64,000 nt of DNA from Chelydra serpentina (taxonomy: Eukaryota > Chordata > Testudines > Chelydridae). Where the stretch lies: the NCBI GenBank assembly GCA_037349315.1, contig JBAIAC010000003.1:15190501-15254500 (forward strand), read 5' to 3'. Made by a program: the position numbers and the translations under genes. The notes under the pieces are model-generated. The model saw only the letters and a program-made list of their open reading frames with translations. It did not search any database and was not told where the DNA came from. The stretch's first letter is position 1, and the number at the start of each line of letters is the position of its first letter. This document shows, piece after piece, positions 21,112 to 32,140 of the stretch.

Positions 21112-22450
21112 AAAAGCACCGTGGATAAAAATCAATGATTTTTTTTTTTAAATAAAAAAAATTGGATTTTTTTGATAAATGCTTTTTGAGGGAAAAAACC
21201 TATCTAAAGATAGTTTTAATTAAGATACATTATAGCTCAAAGATATGTCATCATGGAATAGGGATTATAAATTCTAATTCTATAGTATGAGACAATATAT
21301 TCATGTAATGTTTTTAAGAAAAGTTTTGTGAATGAGTTCCAATAGTTCATGGATTAGGAACCCAATTTTACGGAGTTCCAATGGCTTCTGTATAGATTAT
21401 TTAGGTTAATCGTTCTATCTACCCAATGGGACTCAGTGTTCAGTCTAGAAGGTACCATCAGAGATGCTTAGTTTTGCAGTTCTCAAACTGTGGATTTGTG
21501 TCTCCAGAGATAACATGCTTCTTAATAGCAAAAATGTTTTTAAATAAATAAATAAAAATATATATAGATGTGAGAAATATCAGACCTCAACCCTATTGTC
21601 CCTCTGCAAATTTGTGTACACAGAGTCAATCCTTTACCTCTCTCTAAAAGTGTAAAGTTTCAAAAAGTTCAATGAATAGAAGATTGTTGGGGGCAGAATA
21701 GATCTGGACAAGAAGAAGAAGTCTGGAGATAAATGTGAGAAGGGAGGGACAGGCAGTAGAAACAAAAGTGAAACTGTTTAAGCAGCATATTTCAGAAGTC
21801 TTGAGGTCTTTCTGAGTGTAGCCTTCATTGATTTGAGATCTACCATACCATTCTCTTACTAGAAGGGAAATCTATAATGGCAACAGGCTGTAAAAGAAAC
21901 CCAGGTTGGGAATAAGAACCATTCAAGAAATGTTTTCTGCTGATGTTTTAAAGAAAATCATATCAGTGAACTGGCGGAAGTCACTTAAACACTTGGATTC
22001 AGAGACAGTTGAAGTGATAATCTCATTTTTAACAGCAGTAGCTTCTTCTGCTGGTGTAGAAAGAATATTTTCTTTCTTTGGACTAATTCATTTCAAATTG
22101 AGAAATCATTTGGGACTTGAAAAAGTGGGAAAGCTTGTTTTTCTTTTCCAGATTATGAACAAACAGGAAAGTGAAGGTGACGACGACTGTGTGAGCTGGA
22201 GAAGCCAATATTTTAAGTTTCTCATGTTGACCTGGCTGACATAGTTGATTTTTTAAAATTTCATTTAACTATTTTAGTTAAAAACAATTTTAACAGAAAC
22301 AAACCTGATTTTAAAAAACTTGAATGTTTAACTAAATTCAAAAATTCATATGCTTGTTTTGTTAAAATATTGTGTGTTTGCTGTTGAAGAAAAAAATCCA
22401 GAGTACGCAACATTGTTGTTTTAGTTAAAGAAAACAATTTAAATGTCTGC
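21112..22450 (+). mobile_element. hAT element remnant with transposase C-terminus
   Basis: AT-rich block starting GTGGATAAAAATCAATGAT, the same terminus type as the reversed right edge of 15905-16905. It carries the C-terminal transposase frame at 21906-22244. The middle part is deleted or decayed, so no catalytic core is visible. The right end near 22450 is approximate. Confidence 0.65.
21906..22244 (+). pseudogene. hAT transposase C-terminal fragment (hATC-like)
   Basis: A 112-codon open frame whose start codon is arbitrary. Its residues include VNWRKSLKHLDSETVEV, FLTAVASSAGVERIFSFFG and KLRNHLGLEKVGKLVFL, the pattern of the hAT C-terminal dimerisation domain of zinc-finger BED type transposases. 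It ends with an acidic stretch (ESEGDDDCVSW). The N-terminal BED finger and RNase H-like core are missing, so it cannot move DNA. Confidence 0.72.
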
Positions 22451-24231
22451 CTGGTGATCTTCTCCTCCTAATACAGCATGGCAAGAAAATCCTCCAATTA
22501 TTAATGATAGTTCACCTCCCAATGACTTCATAAATATCGGCTTCAATTACCTTTGGTAATTGAAATAACCAATCATTCATTTTCTGATATAGCTGTAAAA
22601 CTAATCTGAAAAGTTTTCAAAATAAATCACTTTAAAAATGTATAGTGTGTACCTTCTAAAAATGAAACATACATCTATCTCGGAGTTGTGAGGAATATTA
22701 AGGTTCTTACAGCCAATAAGAATGCACTTTTATGTAGAAATCCATGATTAAATCAAGGCTTAATGGATTCCTAAAAATATCATGTAAATGTACAAGCAAA
22801 CCAACCACCTTGGTACCTTGAGGTTTGTGGCTAGGTATGACTATTTCTCTTTTTAAGAAAATGATGTAACTAGTTTGAAGCACTTCAGACCATAGTGCAC
22901 TTCACTATAAAGAAAGGACCTGATTTTAATTTTAGGAGACTCAGTCATTGGAATTTGATGGGATTGTAATATGGCAGATTAATGTGAATTTGCCAATGAT
23001 CCTCCTTTGATTTAGAGGAGAATAAAGAGAATTAAATAAAACAGAACTGATTCCTGGTTAATGCCTCCAATAAGAAATTAATGATCAAAAACATGGTCTT
23101 TAGCTTTACAACAAAGAGTAGGTGGAAATGGGATATGGGAGACAACTCATGTCCTTCCTTCAGAAGGACTCCTGAAGTTGTTAAAGGTAGGGTATGCAAA
23201 CCAGAATGCAATCACCATGATGCTTTAGGCTGATCAAGATGAAGGCAAGAACTGTGGGAATACAGGTGGGTCCATGAGCATACAGTGCTGCCGTGCGGGT
23301 GAATTGGATTTTATTTTCTGTAGCTGAGCAGTGGTCTCTCTCCAGTGGGGTTATGTTTTTGATATCCTTTATCCAATCAGACTCCGAGGGTGGCTGGCTG
23401 AGTTTCCATTGTATGGTCATTCTACATTGTGCCAGGAGTGCAAACCTTTTCTTGTATTTGTCTCTCGGATTGGTGGTGAGACTGTAGTAGGGACAGGCTC
23501 TTGGAATGAAAGGCTTGTTCAGACTTCCACACCTGTTTGTTTACTGTGCATTTCTAAAATGTCTGTCTGTGAACATGAGGAGACTTGGCATCCTTCAAAG
23601 GACTACCTTGGAGTACCACTAAGTACCAGTTGGCACATACCTACTGCATCTGGTGAGGCTAGCTTTTTTGAGGTCTGGACTAAAATGTTGCTTACATTTC
23701 AGGGGTGTTGGGTGACGAGGGCACCTCACCTGTGTGTCATGTAAAGATGTATACCCCAAAACCGTGATTCCACAGGCCAACTGTAAAAATGCAGTAGACT
23801 TACAGCTTAGAGCTGTGAAAATGCTACCTAAAACCCATGAGCTACACTGCATGTAAAATGCAGACTATGATTGGTACGCAAGACTGGCCAGAGACAGGCA
23901 GAGCCCCGGGGTTGTTCAGATGGTGTTCTGCACATTTCTAGACTTTATAATGCTATTTAGGGTATAAATGTAACCTTAACTTCAGACAACCATTACAAAG
24001 CTGAAAGTCTGAGAGCGCGAAACTTCTCTTAAGACTTAAGTAAATGATGACAATTAAGTTGGAGTTCACGTTATGAGTTTGAGGTGTTTCTTTTGGTCTG
24101 GAAGCAGACTTCATACGGCGTAGATAACTGCGTCTTTTTGGAACTTTTTTATTAAGTAGGAGCTCTCACTATGCACACCAGTGAGCTGATAGTGCAAGTG
24201 TGAACATCGTCTCATTGTGAAGTGATGAGGC
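22451..24231. other. Unannotated intron stretch
   Basis: No gene recognised. Open frames at 23181-23852 overlap each other on both strands and have no domain. Some AT-rich parts near 22690-22800 may be old transposon sequence. Confidence 0.35.
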
Positions 24232-24560
24232 TTCATAGATTTGATGCTAGGAGGGCATTATGATCATCTCGTCTGACCTTCTGCATAGCACAAGGCATGG
24301 CGTTTCACTTGGTGACTTCTGCATCAAGGCCAGTAACTCCTGGGCGAGCTACAGAGTTTCTTTCTAAAAAAGCAACCAAACTTGATTTGGAGGTCCTAAG
24401 TGATAGAGAATCAGCCACATCTTTGGTAGATTGTTCTAGTGGTTAATTACTCTAACTGGAAAACAAACAAGTCAGTTTGAATTTGTCTAGCTTTAGCTTG
24501 CAGCCATTTGGCTGTAATGCTGGCCTCACAGTGTTCATTAATTCAGATAACTTGGCACTG
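24232..24560 (-). mobile_element. CR1 3' UTR fragment, reverse
   Basis: The block beginning CTTCATAGATTTGATGCTAG, then GGCATTATGATCATCTCGTC, is a diverged CR1 3' end read in reverse. It lines up with the less diverged 3' ends at 36740 and 36853. No coding part is retained. Confidence 0.6.
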
Positions 24561-26997
24561 CTGATTTAGTTTGAAGTAAATTGTTCAGTTCCGATGATGC
24601 AACGCTTTGACAAAGCTCTACTTAATGGGATTTCACTATTAACTCACCCTATTATAGTACATCTGTCTAAACATGCTTTGTAGCTACCATCATGTAACTG
24701 CTCATTCACAAGATGGCACTTGCTAAGTTGCTGTCCATTATAACTAAATGACTGTGCCGCGAATGAGGGACCCAAAGCTATCCTGACTTGTTTTTCTTTC
24801 TTATTTTATTAAGAGGTTTCAGATTCCCACCAACTAAACTGTGTAATAGGGAGGAAATAATTATCAAGAACCACCATGGTGGGAGGGAGCCGAGGGGAAA
24901 TTCCAGGAATATAAAAATTGCTTTCATTATAAAATTCATGCCAAATGTAACTAACACAAACTGGACATTGGGGCACCTAACATGAGCATTATTCTTATAT
25001 AATTTCTCTTTTGGACTTTCCCTGTGTAACTGGCTGACTATCAAGGGAAACGTTTTTCCATCAGGTGTGCGTCCTGTGGCTGTGTGCTCCGTGCTGTGGT
25101 GACAAAGATGTCTGTTACTAGTACCACTTAGTGAGCATTAGGCTGCAATGTGACACAGATCATGCTGCCATAAAGCTGCTCATGTTAATGTGTTTCATTA
25201 AAAATGGACCAGCCATGGTGTCCACCGCAGCATTTCCACCGCAGCATGTATCTTAAGGACTGGCCTGGACCGAAAAGGAGTGTTCTAACTTGCTTGCTAA
25301 TTTCACTGGTATCTTTTTTCTGTGCAGCGTGAAGATCCCTCATGGAAGCAAAGAATAGCTCTCACTCAGCTTCAGCAGTTTAAAAAATGTCAAAGTTCCC
25401 ACTTTGGTCAGTTATCTAGTTCAGCGTGTTTCAGAGCAGTGAGTAGTTCCCTCACCACCTTCAAGGCACTGGAACCAGTTGTTCTGATCAAAGTTTTAAA
25501 ATCTAGAAAAGGAGCAGACTGGGTGTCTCATGAGATGAGGGCCTAGCTTCACAGTACGCAGTGAAACACTCAAAGATCTACACAAATATGAAAGAAGAAT
25601 GGGAAGTCCAATGCAGGAATAAATCAAATGAAGTAAGGGCACCATTCTACTGCATAGGGTCCTGGAAATGCTGATTCTGGAGTGCAGGACGCTGATTGTC
25701 CCCTTTAAGAAGGGAGCATTGAGGGGGAGTGAAGAGTTTTCCCTGTAGAAGGAGAGGGGTTTGGCTCTCCTCACCTGTAGATCTCAGGAGAGCTGCTGAA
25801 GGTCAGGACTTTTAGCAGAGAGATTCTTGGTGGGAGAAAGGGGCTCAGAGCATGGAAAGAGAGTAAGGTGGTTATTGACAGATCAACATTCACTTACTCA
25901 TGTATTTTCTGTATGGTTGAGGTGGGCAGCGCTGCAGAAAATGCTCAGTCCCTCCTGCCCTGTATAGTCTGAACTTCATGGAGCTCCTGTTGATGACTTT
26001 CTGCTGGCATGGCTCATGGCAGAAGAGAGGGCCATGTCCTGGAGCTGGCACTCATGCCTTTCCCGTGCCCACTCCAGATCAGCCCCCCTCATGTCTGTAG
26101 GTGGAGGGGTGGGCCTGAGCCAGTGTTTTAGACTTTACATGCAGCCATGATCCTTTGAACTCTGCAAATGCCAGGTCCGCATAGCCTGGGCTCCTGCGTG
26201 TTTGCAGGGACAGTCAGTTCCAAACAAACATTGGCACGAGAGCTGCAGACCTGAAATGTAGAACTGCCAGGAGAAGACCAAGGTGGCAGAAGGGTCTACA
26301 CTATTCTCATGAGCGGGATTCATTAAGCACTAAGGGCAGTGTAATCAGTTCTAGGAGTGGTCCAGAGAACTGCGGGGGGGGGAATACCTCTGTCCCCTGC
26401 AAGGAGAATAGACCTGCAACTGGCATTGTGGTGGAAGATGGGCTTTGGTGGGTGGCCTGAGGCTGTGTGCATGTTCATTTCTGCTTGTGCCGGGCAGAGG
26501 GGCATGTTTTCCTTTTGAATGTCAGTATTGTACGTTGCCTTTCCCGGTCTGTGCTGGGAGCTGCACTGACACCTCTGGGCTATAGGGGAAAGAAGCCCCC
26601 TGGACGGATGTTTCAGGAACCTGCCTGTAGTGAACGTTTTCAGAGTTGTGTAACGAGCACGCAGCTCAGCCACAGCCTATCGGATGTGGGTTCTGCCCAG
26701 GTTTTCCCCGCTTCCCCTGCCTCCTCCCTCTCCTCTCCACCCCCCTTCTCCCCCCAGCTTTGAAATGCCTCATGATGTAGGGTTTGTGCATGGTGGTGCA
26801 GTGAGCATCCACTGAAGGGCTCGGTTGTTGCAATGCTCCAGGAGTAGCCTAGTGGGAGATGCTGACTTGAAGTGCAGTTAGGGCAGCTAAGATGTCAGAT
26901 CATGTACAGGGATAATCACACCTGCATTTACATGCCAAATAAGCACAATGGTTAGTGTGTATTAATTGCAGAGCAGAAATACTGAATAGTCCCTGAA
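24561..26997. other. Unannotated intron stretch
   Basis: No gene or repeat family recognised. Open frames near 24778-25044, 25322-25774 and 26135-26763 look like chance. Confidence 0.35.
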
Positions 26998-27172
26998 GCT
27001 TGAATGCACGAAAGGAGTTAGAGACAAGATGGATGAGGTAGTATCTCTTATTGGACCAACTTCTGTTAGTGAGAGAGACAAGATGGTTCAGTGAAAGCTG
27101 TTGCCTTCACCACCTTGTCTCTCTGATATCCTGGGGCTCTCGTGACTACAACACCACTGCAAACAAAAGGAG
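26998..27172 (+). repeat. Dispersed repeat end fragments (possibly Penelope-like)
   Basis: Contains GACAAGATGGATGAGGTAGT and ATTGGACCAACTTCTGTTAG, then CACCTTGTCTCTCTGATATC. I associate this pair of end sequences with a high-copy turtle repeat, perhaps a Penelope-like terminal structure. Here the ends are fused with the interior lost. The family assignment is from memory and uncertain. Confidence 0.4.
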
Positions 27173-27285
27173 TTAGGCATTGTGATGGGCAGTGTCATAG
27201 TGCCTAGAGAATCTCTGCGATTCACAAAGGATGAGTTAGATGTCTAAGCTCCTGTACAATGAATGGGGGGAAGAGGTGCCTTAGA

Positions 27286-28110
27286 CCTTGGCTACACTTA
27301 CGAGTTACAGCGCAATAAAACTGCCTGCAGCGCTGTAACTCACTAACTGGCTACACTTGCAAGGCACGTGCAACGGTGTATCTCCTCAGATACAGCGCTG
27401 CATGTACTCCACCTCCTCTAGAGGAATAACAGCTGTTGCGAAGTGGGTGGAACGTTGGTCTTTCAGTGTAGCCGAGGAACTCCGCAGTTACTGATCTCCG
27501 GAAGCTGCCTTTGTTTTGAAACGGCACTTCTGGGTTGGAGTTCAGAGCTCCGTTGTTGAGGTGCTTTACAAAAAACCAAACACAGATACTGTTTGCAGGC
27601 GGGGGGGGGGGGGGGGGAAGAGGGGTGGGGCTCCGTTAGGAATGCCGGCAGCAAAGTTGCCTTGGACAGAGACGGCGTGGGGGGGAGGGGGGAGAAGAAC
27701 GGCGGGGGGGAGGGGGAAGGCTCCGTTTCCTCTCTCTTATCTGCTCTTTAAAAACAAACAAAGCCCCTGCGGTTTGCTTTCAGTGATTGAGAGAGAGGCA
27801 GGGGATGTGGAGGTGTGTAAACTAGGAGATAATGAGCTGACACTCTGTGGAGATTCCAAAAACCCACTCTCTCTCCCAACACACTCCCTGTCAAAGTCCC
27901 CCTCACCCCCCCCCCCCCATTTGAAAAGCACGTTGCAGCCACTTGAATGCCCATAATGCACCGCTCCAAATACAGCTGCAAATGCCTCAAATGTAGCCAC
28001 CTTACTGCGCTGGCAGCTGCCAGTGTGGACAGGCTGCAGCGCTTTCCCTACTCAGCTGTACGAAGACGGGTTTAACTCACAGCGCTGTACATCTGCAAGT
28101 GTAGCCAAGG
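27286..28110. mobile_element. Non-autonomous hAT-like element, 825 bp (family 2)
   Basis: Perfect 14-bp terminal inverted repeats CCTTGGCTACACTT and AAGTGTAGCCAAGG. Near-matching 8-mers GCCTTAGA (27278-27285) and GCCTCAGA (28110-28117, sharing the last TIR base) suggest a target duplication. Subterminal words TACAGCGCTG and CAGCGCTGTAA are inverted at each end. The interior carries a run of 17 G (27601-27617) and a run of 13 C (27906-27918). An open frame at 27516-27956 has no domain. Confidence 0.82.
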
Positions 28111-29139
28111 CCTCAGATTGAGAGTGACAAAAGCCGGCAGCTAGGTGGGGAGCTGCTTAAGGTAGCCAGTGAGAAATGGCAACGAGGGGGTGTGTTTTAA
28201 GCCCTGCCCCTCTGTTGGTGTTGGGCTCCTTAGGCACATCCCTCTGCTTGGGATTCTCTGCTGCAAATTCCCTTGGCGGTAGGCACCTACCCTGTTGGCA
28301 AGAAGCTGGGAGGAGGAAGAGCTTCTGCAGAACTTCTGGTGCAGTGCGTAGAGCACTCACCTAGAATGTGAGAGAGCCCTATTTCTAGTCCCCCCACTGC
28401 CGGAACCGGGATCTGCCTCCTCTCAGGGGTGGGCTTGAACCACGGGGCGATGGGATAGACTGATGTGGGGCTCCCTCGGTATCTCCTATTGAAGCTGTTG
28501 CACTGTGGATAAATAATCAGAGTGATCGGAGCAGGGGCACTGGATCCTGGGGCTCCCACCTGCCAGGTGAGTGCTGCAACCCCCCGGCTGCAGAGTCATT
28601 CTTATAGCCGCGTGCTCTGTCTTTTAAAGAGTAATTTGGGCCAGAGAATTTGTGACTTGCTCTGGGCAATAGCCACCCAAGTGCCTAGAGAGAGGCAGCA
28701 GTGCGCATGCCCGAAGGCAGAAACATGGGTGCCGAGGAGACTTTTACTGCACAGACTTAGGTGCTAAATGAGTTTAAGTGCCTACAGGATTCAGCAAGAG
28801 TTGTATGCATCACAATGGTCCCTAGACTGGGGTTTAGGCACCCACCTCCTTTTGTGCATTGCCACTAGAGATAAGTGTACAGTAGCACAGATGCTGTGTG
28901 CTAAATGGGGTTATCACAGTTCGAATCAGAAAATGTGTAGAGCCCTAATGTAATATTCTTTGTAAATGAAGGTCTGAATAGCAAGAAGACAGCACACTTA
29001 TGAGTGAAAGGGCGTTGGAATGGCTGCCGTAGGCAGCAATCATCACATTGTTACCTTGTGCTCCCCTGTCTCTTGGCATCCATGTGTTGTGTTGTGCACT
29101 GTTAGAGGACTTTCCCTTCACCCCCTCCCCTGGTTCATG
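28111..29139. other. Intron stretch with a weak tRNA-like segment
   Basis: Mostly unrecognised. Around 28340-28400 the sequence GTGCGTAGAGCACTCACC, followed about 30 bases later by TTTCTAGTCC, resembles tRNA-type A and B boxes, so a diverged tRNA-derived SINE is possible. The evidence is too thin for a firm call. Confidence 0.3.
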
Positions 29140-29620
29140 TCACAGAGACAGAAAGCAGAAGACCAGAAGTGTGAAGTGCAGGCAATGCGGTGTTTATTGG
29201 CGTTGGTTTCCAGTAAGCATGTGTCCCATAACTCTGACGGCACAGAGCCTTGTTTCCCGGTGTCCCTTTCACAGCTCTGATGCCGCAGAGCGTTTACCCC
29301 ATGTCCCCATTTCCCCCCCTCCCCATTCCCATTCTCTCCTCCTTAGCAGGTCCAAATATACCTGCAGTGCACACCCTCAGTCCCACCCCTTACAACTTAT
29401 GGTGATGTTCCATTTTGGAGGGTCGTGAGTCTAGGGTCTTCGTTCCACCTCTTTTGTATCCTATGGGAGGGGTGAGATTGTGCTGTGGTCAGGGACAGGC
29501 ATTTCTTTGGCTTTTTAGTGTTTTATACCTTCCCCCCCAATCCGCCATTGTCCCTCCCGACTGGTTGCTTGACCTTGCCTTGAGAGAAGAGCCAGGCAGC
29601 CTTCAAATATTGTATGCTCA
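29140..29620 (-). repeat. Possible LTR-like repeat, reverse
   Basis: On the minus strand the block has an AATAAA signal (TTTATT at about 29191 on +) followed by GC-rich sequence, in the layout of an LTR R-U5 end. It feels like a dispersed turtle repeat but I cannot define its ends or family. Confidence 0.25.
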
Positions 29621-29691
29621 AATATTAAACTCCTACCATAGCCTGTAACACTTTAGTTCCATCTCTTATCTCTCTTCACCCCCATCTGCTT

Positions 29692-30283
29692 GTGGGCAGA
29701 TGTAACACACGGTGTCTTTGTCCTTTGTTTGCACACATTAGTATAAGATACGAGTCTCTGTGGAGACAGACCAGTCCTCGCTTACAGACAGCCCCCCAAC
29801 CTGAAGCAAATACTCACCAGCAACCATACAACAAAAACACTATCCCAGGAACCTATCCTTGCAACAAAGCCCGATGCCAACTCTGTCCACATATCTATTC
29901 AAGCGACACCATCATAGGACCTAATCACATCGGCCTTGCCATCAGGGGCTCGTTCACCTGCACATCTACCAATGTGATATATGCCATCATGTGCCAGCAA
30001 TGCCCCTCTGCCATGTACATTGGCCAAACCGGACAGTCTCTACGCAAAAGAATAAATGGACACAAATCTGACATCAGGAATCATAACATTCAAAAACCAG
30101 TAGGAGAACACTTCAACCTCTCTAATCACTCGGTGACAGACTTAAGTGGCAATTTTGCAACAGAAAAGCTTCAAAAACAGACTCCAACGAGAAACTGTTG
30201 AACTCGAATTAATATGCAAACTAGATACCATTAACTTAGGTTTGAACAGAGACTGGGAGTGGCTCGGTCATTACGTTTATTGA
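29692..30283 (+). pseudogene. Penelope-like ORF fragment, GIY-YIG domain
   Basis: Residues NVIYAIMCQQC (VIY in the GIY place, codons from 29974), MYIGQTG (YIG codons 30016-30024), SLRKRINGH and VGEHFNLSNHS give the GIY-YIG order of Tyr, Tyr, Arg, His, Glu and Asn. Cys pairs upstream (PCNKARCQLC) fit the metal-binding linker of Neptune-type elements. The open frame ends at 30201. The natural C-terminus continues in another frame from about 30170 to TGA 30281-30283, so one frameshift near 30165 breaks it. The role in life was target nicking. Confidence 0.82.
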
Positions 30284-30588
30284 ATCCATTTCCCCTAAGT
30301 TAACTATCCTCACTCTCACCTTTGTGTCAACTGTCTGAAATGGGCCATCTTGATTATCACTTGAAAAGTTTTTTTTTCCCCCCTGCTGATATAGTTGCTC
30401 TTAATTAATTAAACTCTTACAGTTGGTATAGGTACTTCCACCTTTTCATGTTTCTCTGAATGTATAAATATCTGCTTACTGTGTGTTCCAGTCCATGATT
30501 CTGATGAAGTGAGCTGTTGCCCACAAAAGCTTATGCTGAAATAAATTTGTTAGTCTCTAAGGTGCCACAAGTACTCCTGTTCTTTTTG
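29740..30588 (+). mobile_element. Penelope-like element, 3' part with GIY-YIG endonuclease
   Basis: The end of a Penelope-like retroelement: C-terminal endonuclease, 3' UTR, and a terminal sequence (TTATGCTGAAATAAATTTGT..., 30528 onwards) shared with 15597-15732. The reverse transcriptase that should lie upstream is absent, so the copy is 5'-truncated. It lies sense to MFHAS1. Confidence 0.85.
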
Positions 30589-31482
30589 CTAAAATATGAG
30601 AGGAGTCTGACAGATATGGTAGCTTCCTTCAGTGTTCTTGAAAGACCCTGTTGTGTTAAGTTTGTATTATTGTGGGCCCGGATTGTATGTAACTTCTCCA
30701 AGGGGGAAATGACCATAATGAAAATGTGCCAGACGAGTATGGATTTTGGGACAATAAGTGTTAAGAGGATTCTCCATGGGGATTCCCCAGGAAAGTTAAT
30801 GCAAATTCTCCCGCTCTGGTTATGTAAAAACCAAGCCTTTTGCATCTCTGCTCTGAGGAGAGAGCAATTATCTGCTGATCACTTGTTACACAATGCCAAA
30901 GTCAGATTGCCCGAGGAACATAAAGAAATGGCTGTTCTGCACGCCCTTGGTTCTCGCTCTGGATCGCAGATGGATGTGAACTTTGTAACCATGGGGAAAA
31001 CCCACTTATGGTTGTGAAAGACTACAACGTAGGGCACTGGTAGGTTTCAGTTTAGTGTGACCTCTGGTAAGCTTTTTAGCATGCATGTAGGTTCTTTTAC
31101 AATTAAAATGTGTTTTCTATGTAATGTTTTCACCTTAAGAATATGTGTGGTTGCTCAGAAGGAGCTGTGCAGTAACTTTTAACTGCAGGCAATACACTGT
31201 TTACGGTTCTCTGAGAGAGAGCCAGTTTGTTTAGGCAATCTGACTTGCTGGGGATATCCGTGTAGATCAGGGAGCTGTGCAGCCTTAAAACCCCCAGGGG
31301 AGAGGTGATGGCTGGGAACTGAGAGCCTAGAGTGGGTGCCCTTGGTAGACCGTGGAGTGGGAATATGGGCAGTTGCCCTAACCTGTGACCGAGTCCTCCT
31401 CTCGTTCTCCCTCCTCACTGTGTGCCTGAGGTCTGGTGCCTGCCCCACACAAGGCCCGAGTGGAAAAAGGGCCAATTAACCC
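30589..31482. other. Unclassified sequence after the Penelope end
   Basis: No gene. The stretch has a texture of interspersed repeat (possibly LTR-like), but I cannot define termini. A 166-codon frame over 30517-31017 starts inside the Penelope tail and has no domain. Confidence 0.3.
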
Positions 31483-32140
31483 TGTGACGGGCTGCCCCAG
31501 GAGGAGAGTCAGAGCTGAGAAGACCTAGTGGATAATGAAGCCCACCAGGGCAGGGGCAGGCGGAGCAAGTATAAAACCTGGAAGTGTAGAGCAAGCAGAG
31601 GCTGCAGGGAGGAGATCTGCAGTCATTCCATAGAGAGCAGGGAGTCAGCTAGATACAAGGAGGTCTAGGGGAGAGTAACCCCATGGATCCTACCTTGTAC
31701 TATAGACTCTGGCAAGCACCCGCTACTTGGGTGCTTCACCTGTGGGTGAAGTAGCCACAGGGAACAGAGGAAGCTCCATTGGTAACCTGGGGGGAGGCCC
31801 AGAAGATAGGGAAGAAAGGTAGGAAAGAGTCCAGGGAAACAGCAACAAGGTTAGAGCTTGAACAGACCGTGGTTTCTGGGTTTAGGGTTCATGGGCTGCA
31901 ACCTGGAGAAATGGGTGGGCCTGGGTTCCCCTCCCCACCACTGGGAAACTGGCACAGACTGGCCAGTGGGCTGGAAGACCATCTGAGTCTGCAGATAGTG
32001 CTTGGCCCGTGGGCCTTTGTCATCCCGGAAGGCAGGGCTGTAGTGACCTGGCTAGAAGGCTGTGTCACAAAGAGAGTCACTTGAGTGCATAGAGAGAGAC
32101 TGACCACAGGGCGAGCAACCGAAGGAGGGGACAGATGAGC
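31483..32140 (+). repeat. Possible LTR (TATA-containing) repeat
   Basis: Starts TGTGACGGGC and carries TATAAAA at 31570-31576, about 90 bp in, which fits a U3/R promoter. No second LTR or internal genes were found, so it would be a solo LTR. The right edge and family are not determined. Confidence 0.38.

Noticed and set aside
25321..25546. Candidate MFHAS1 second exon after a CAG at 25327
   Set aside because: With the required phase the next codon is a stop, and the encoded residues do not resemble a ROCO C-terminus.
27516..27956. 146-codon open frame
   Set aside because: It lies inside the hAT element, spans a G17 run and has no recognisable domain.
30517..31017. 166-codon open frame after the Penelope end
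   Set aside because: It begins in the Penelope terminal repeat and continues into unrelated sequence without any domain.
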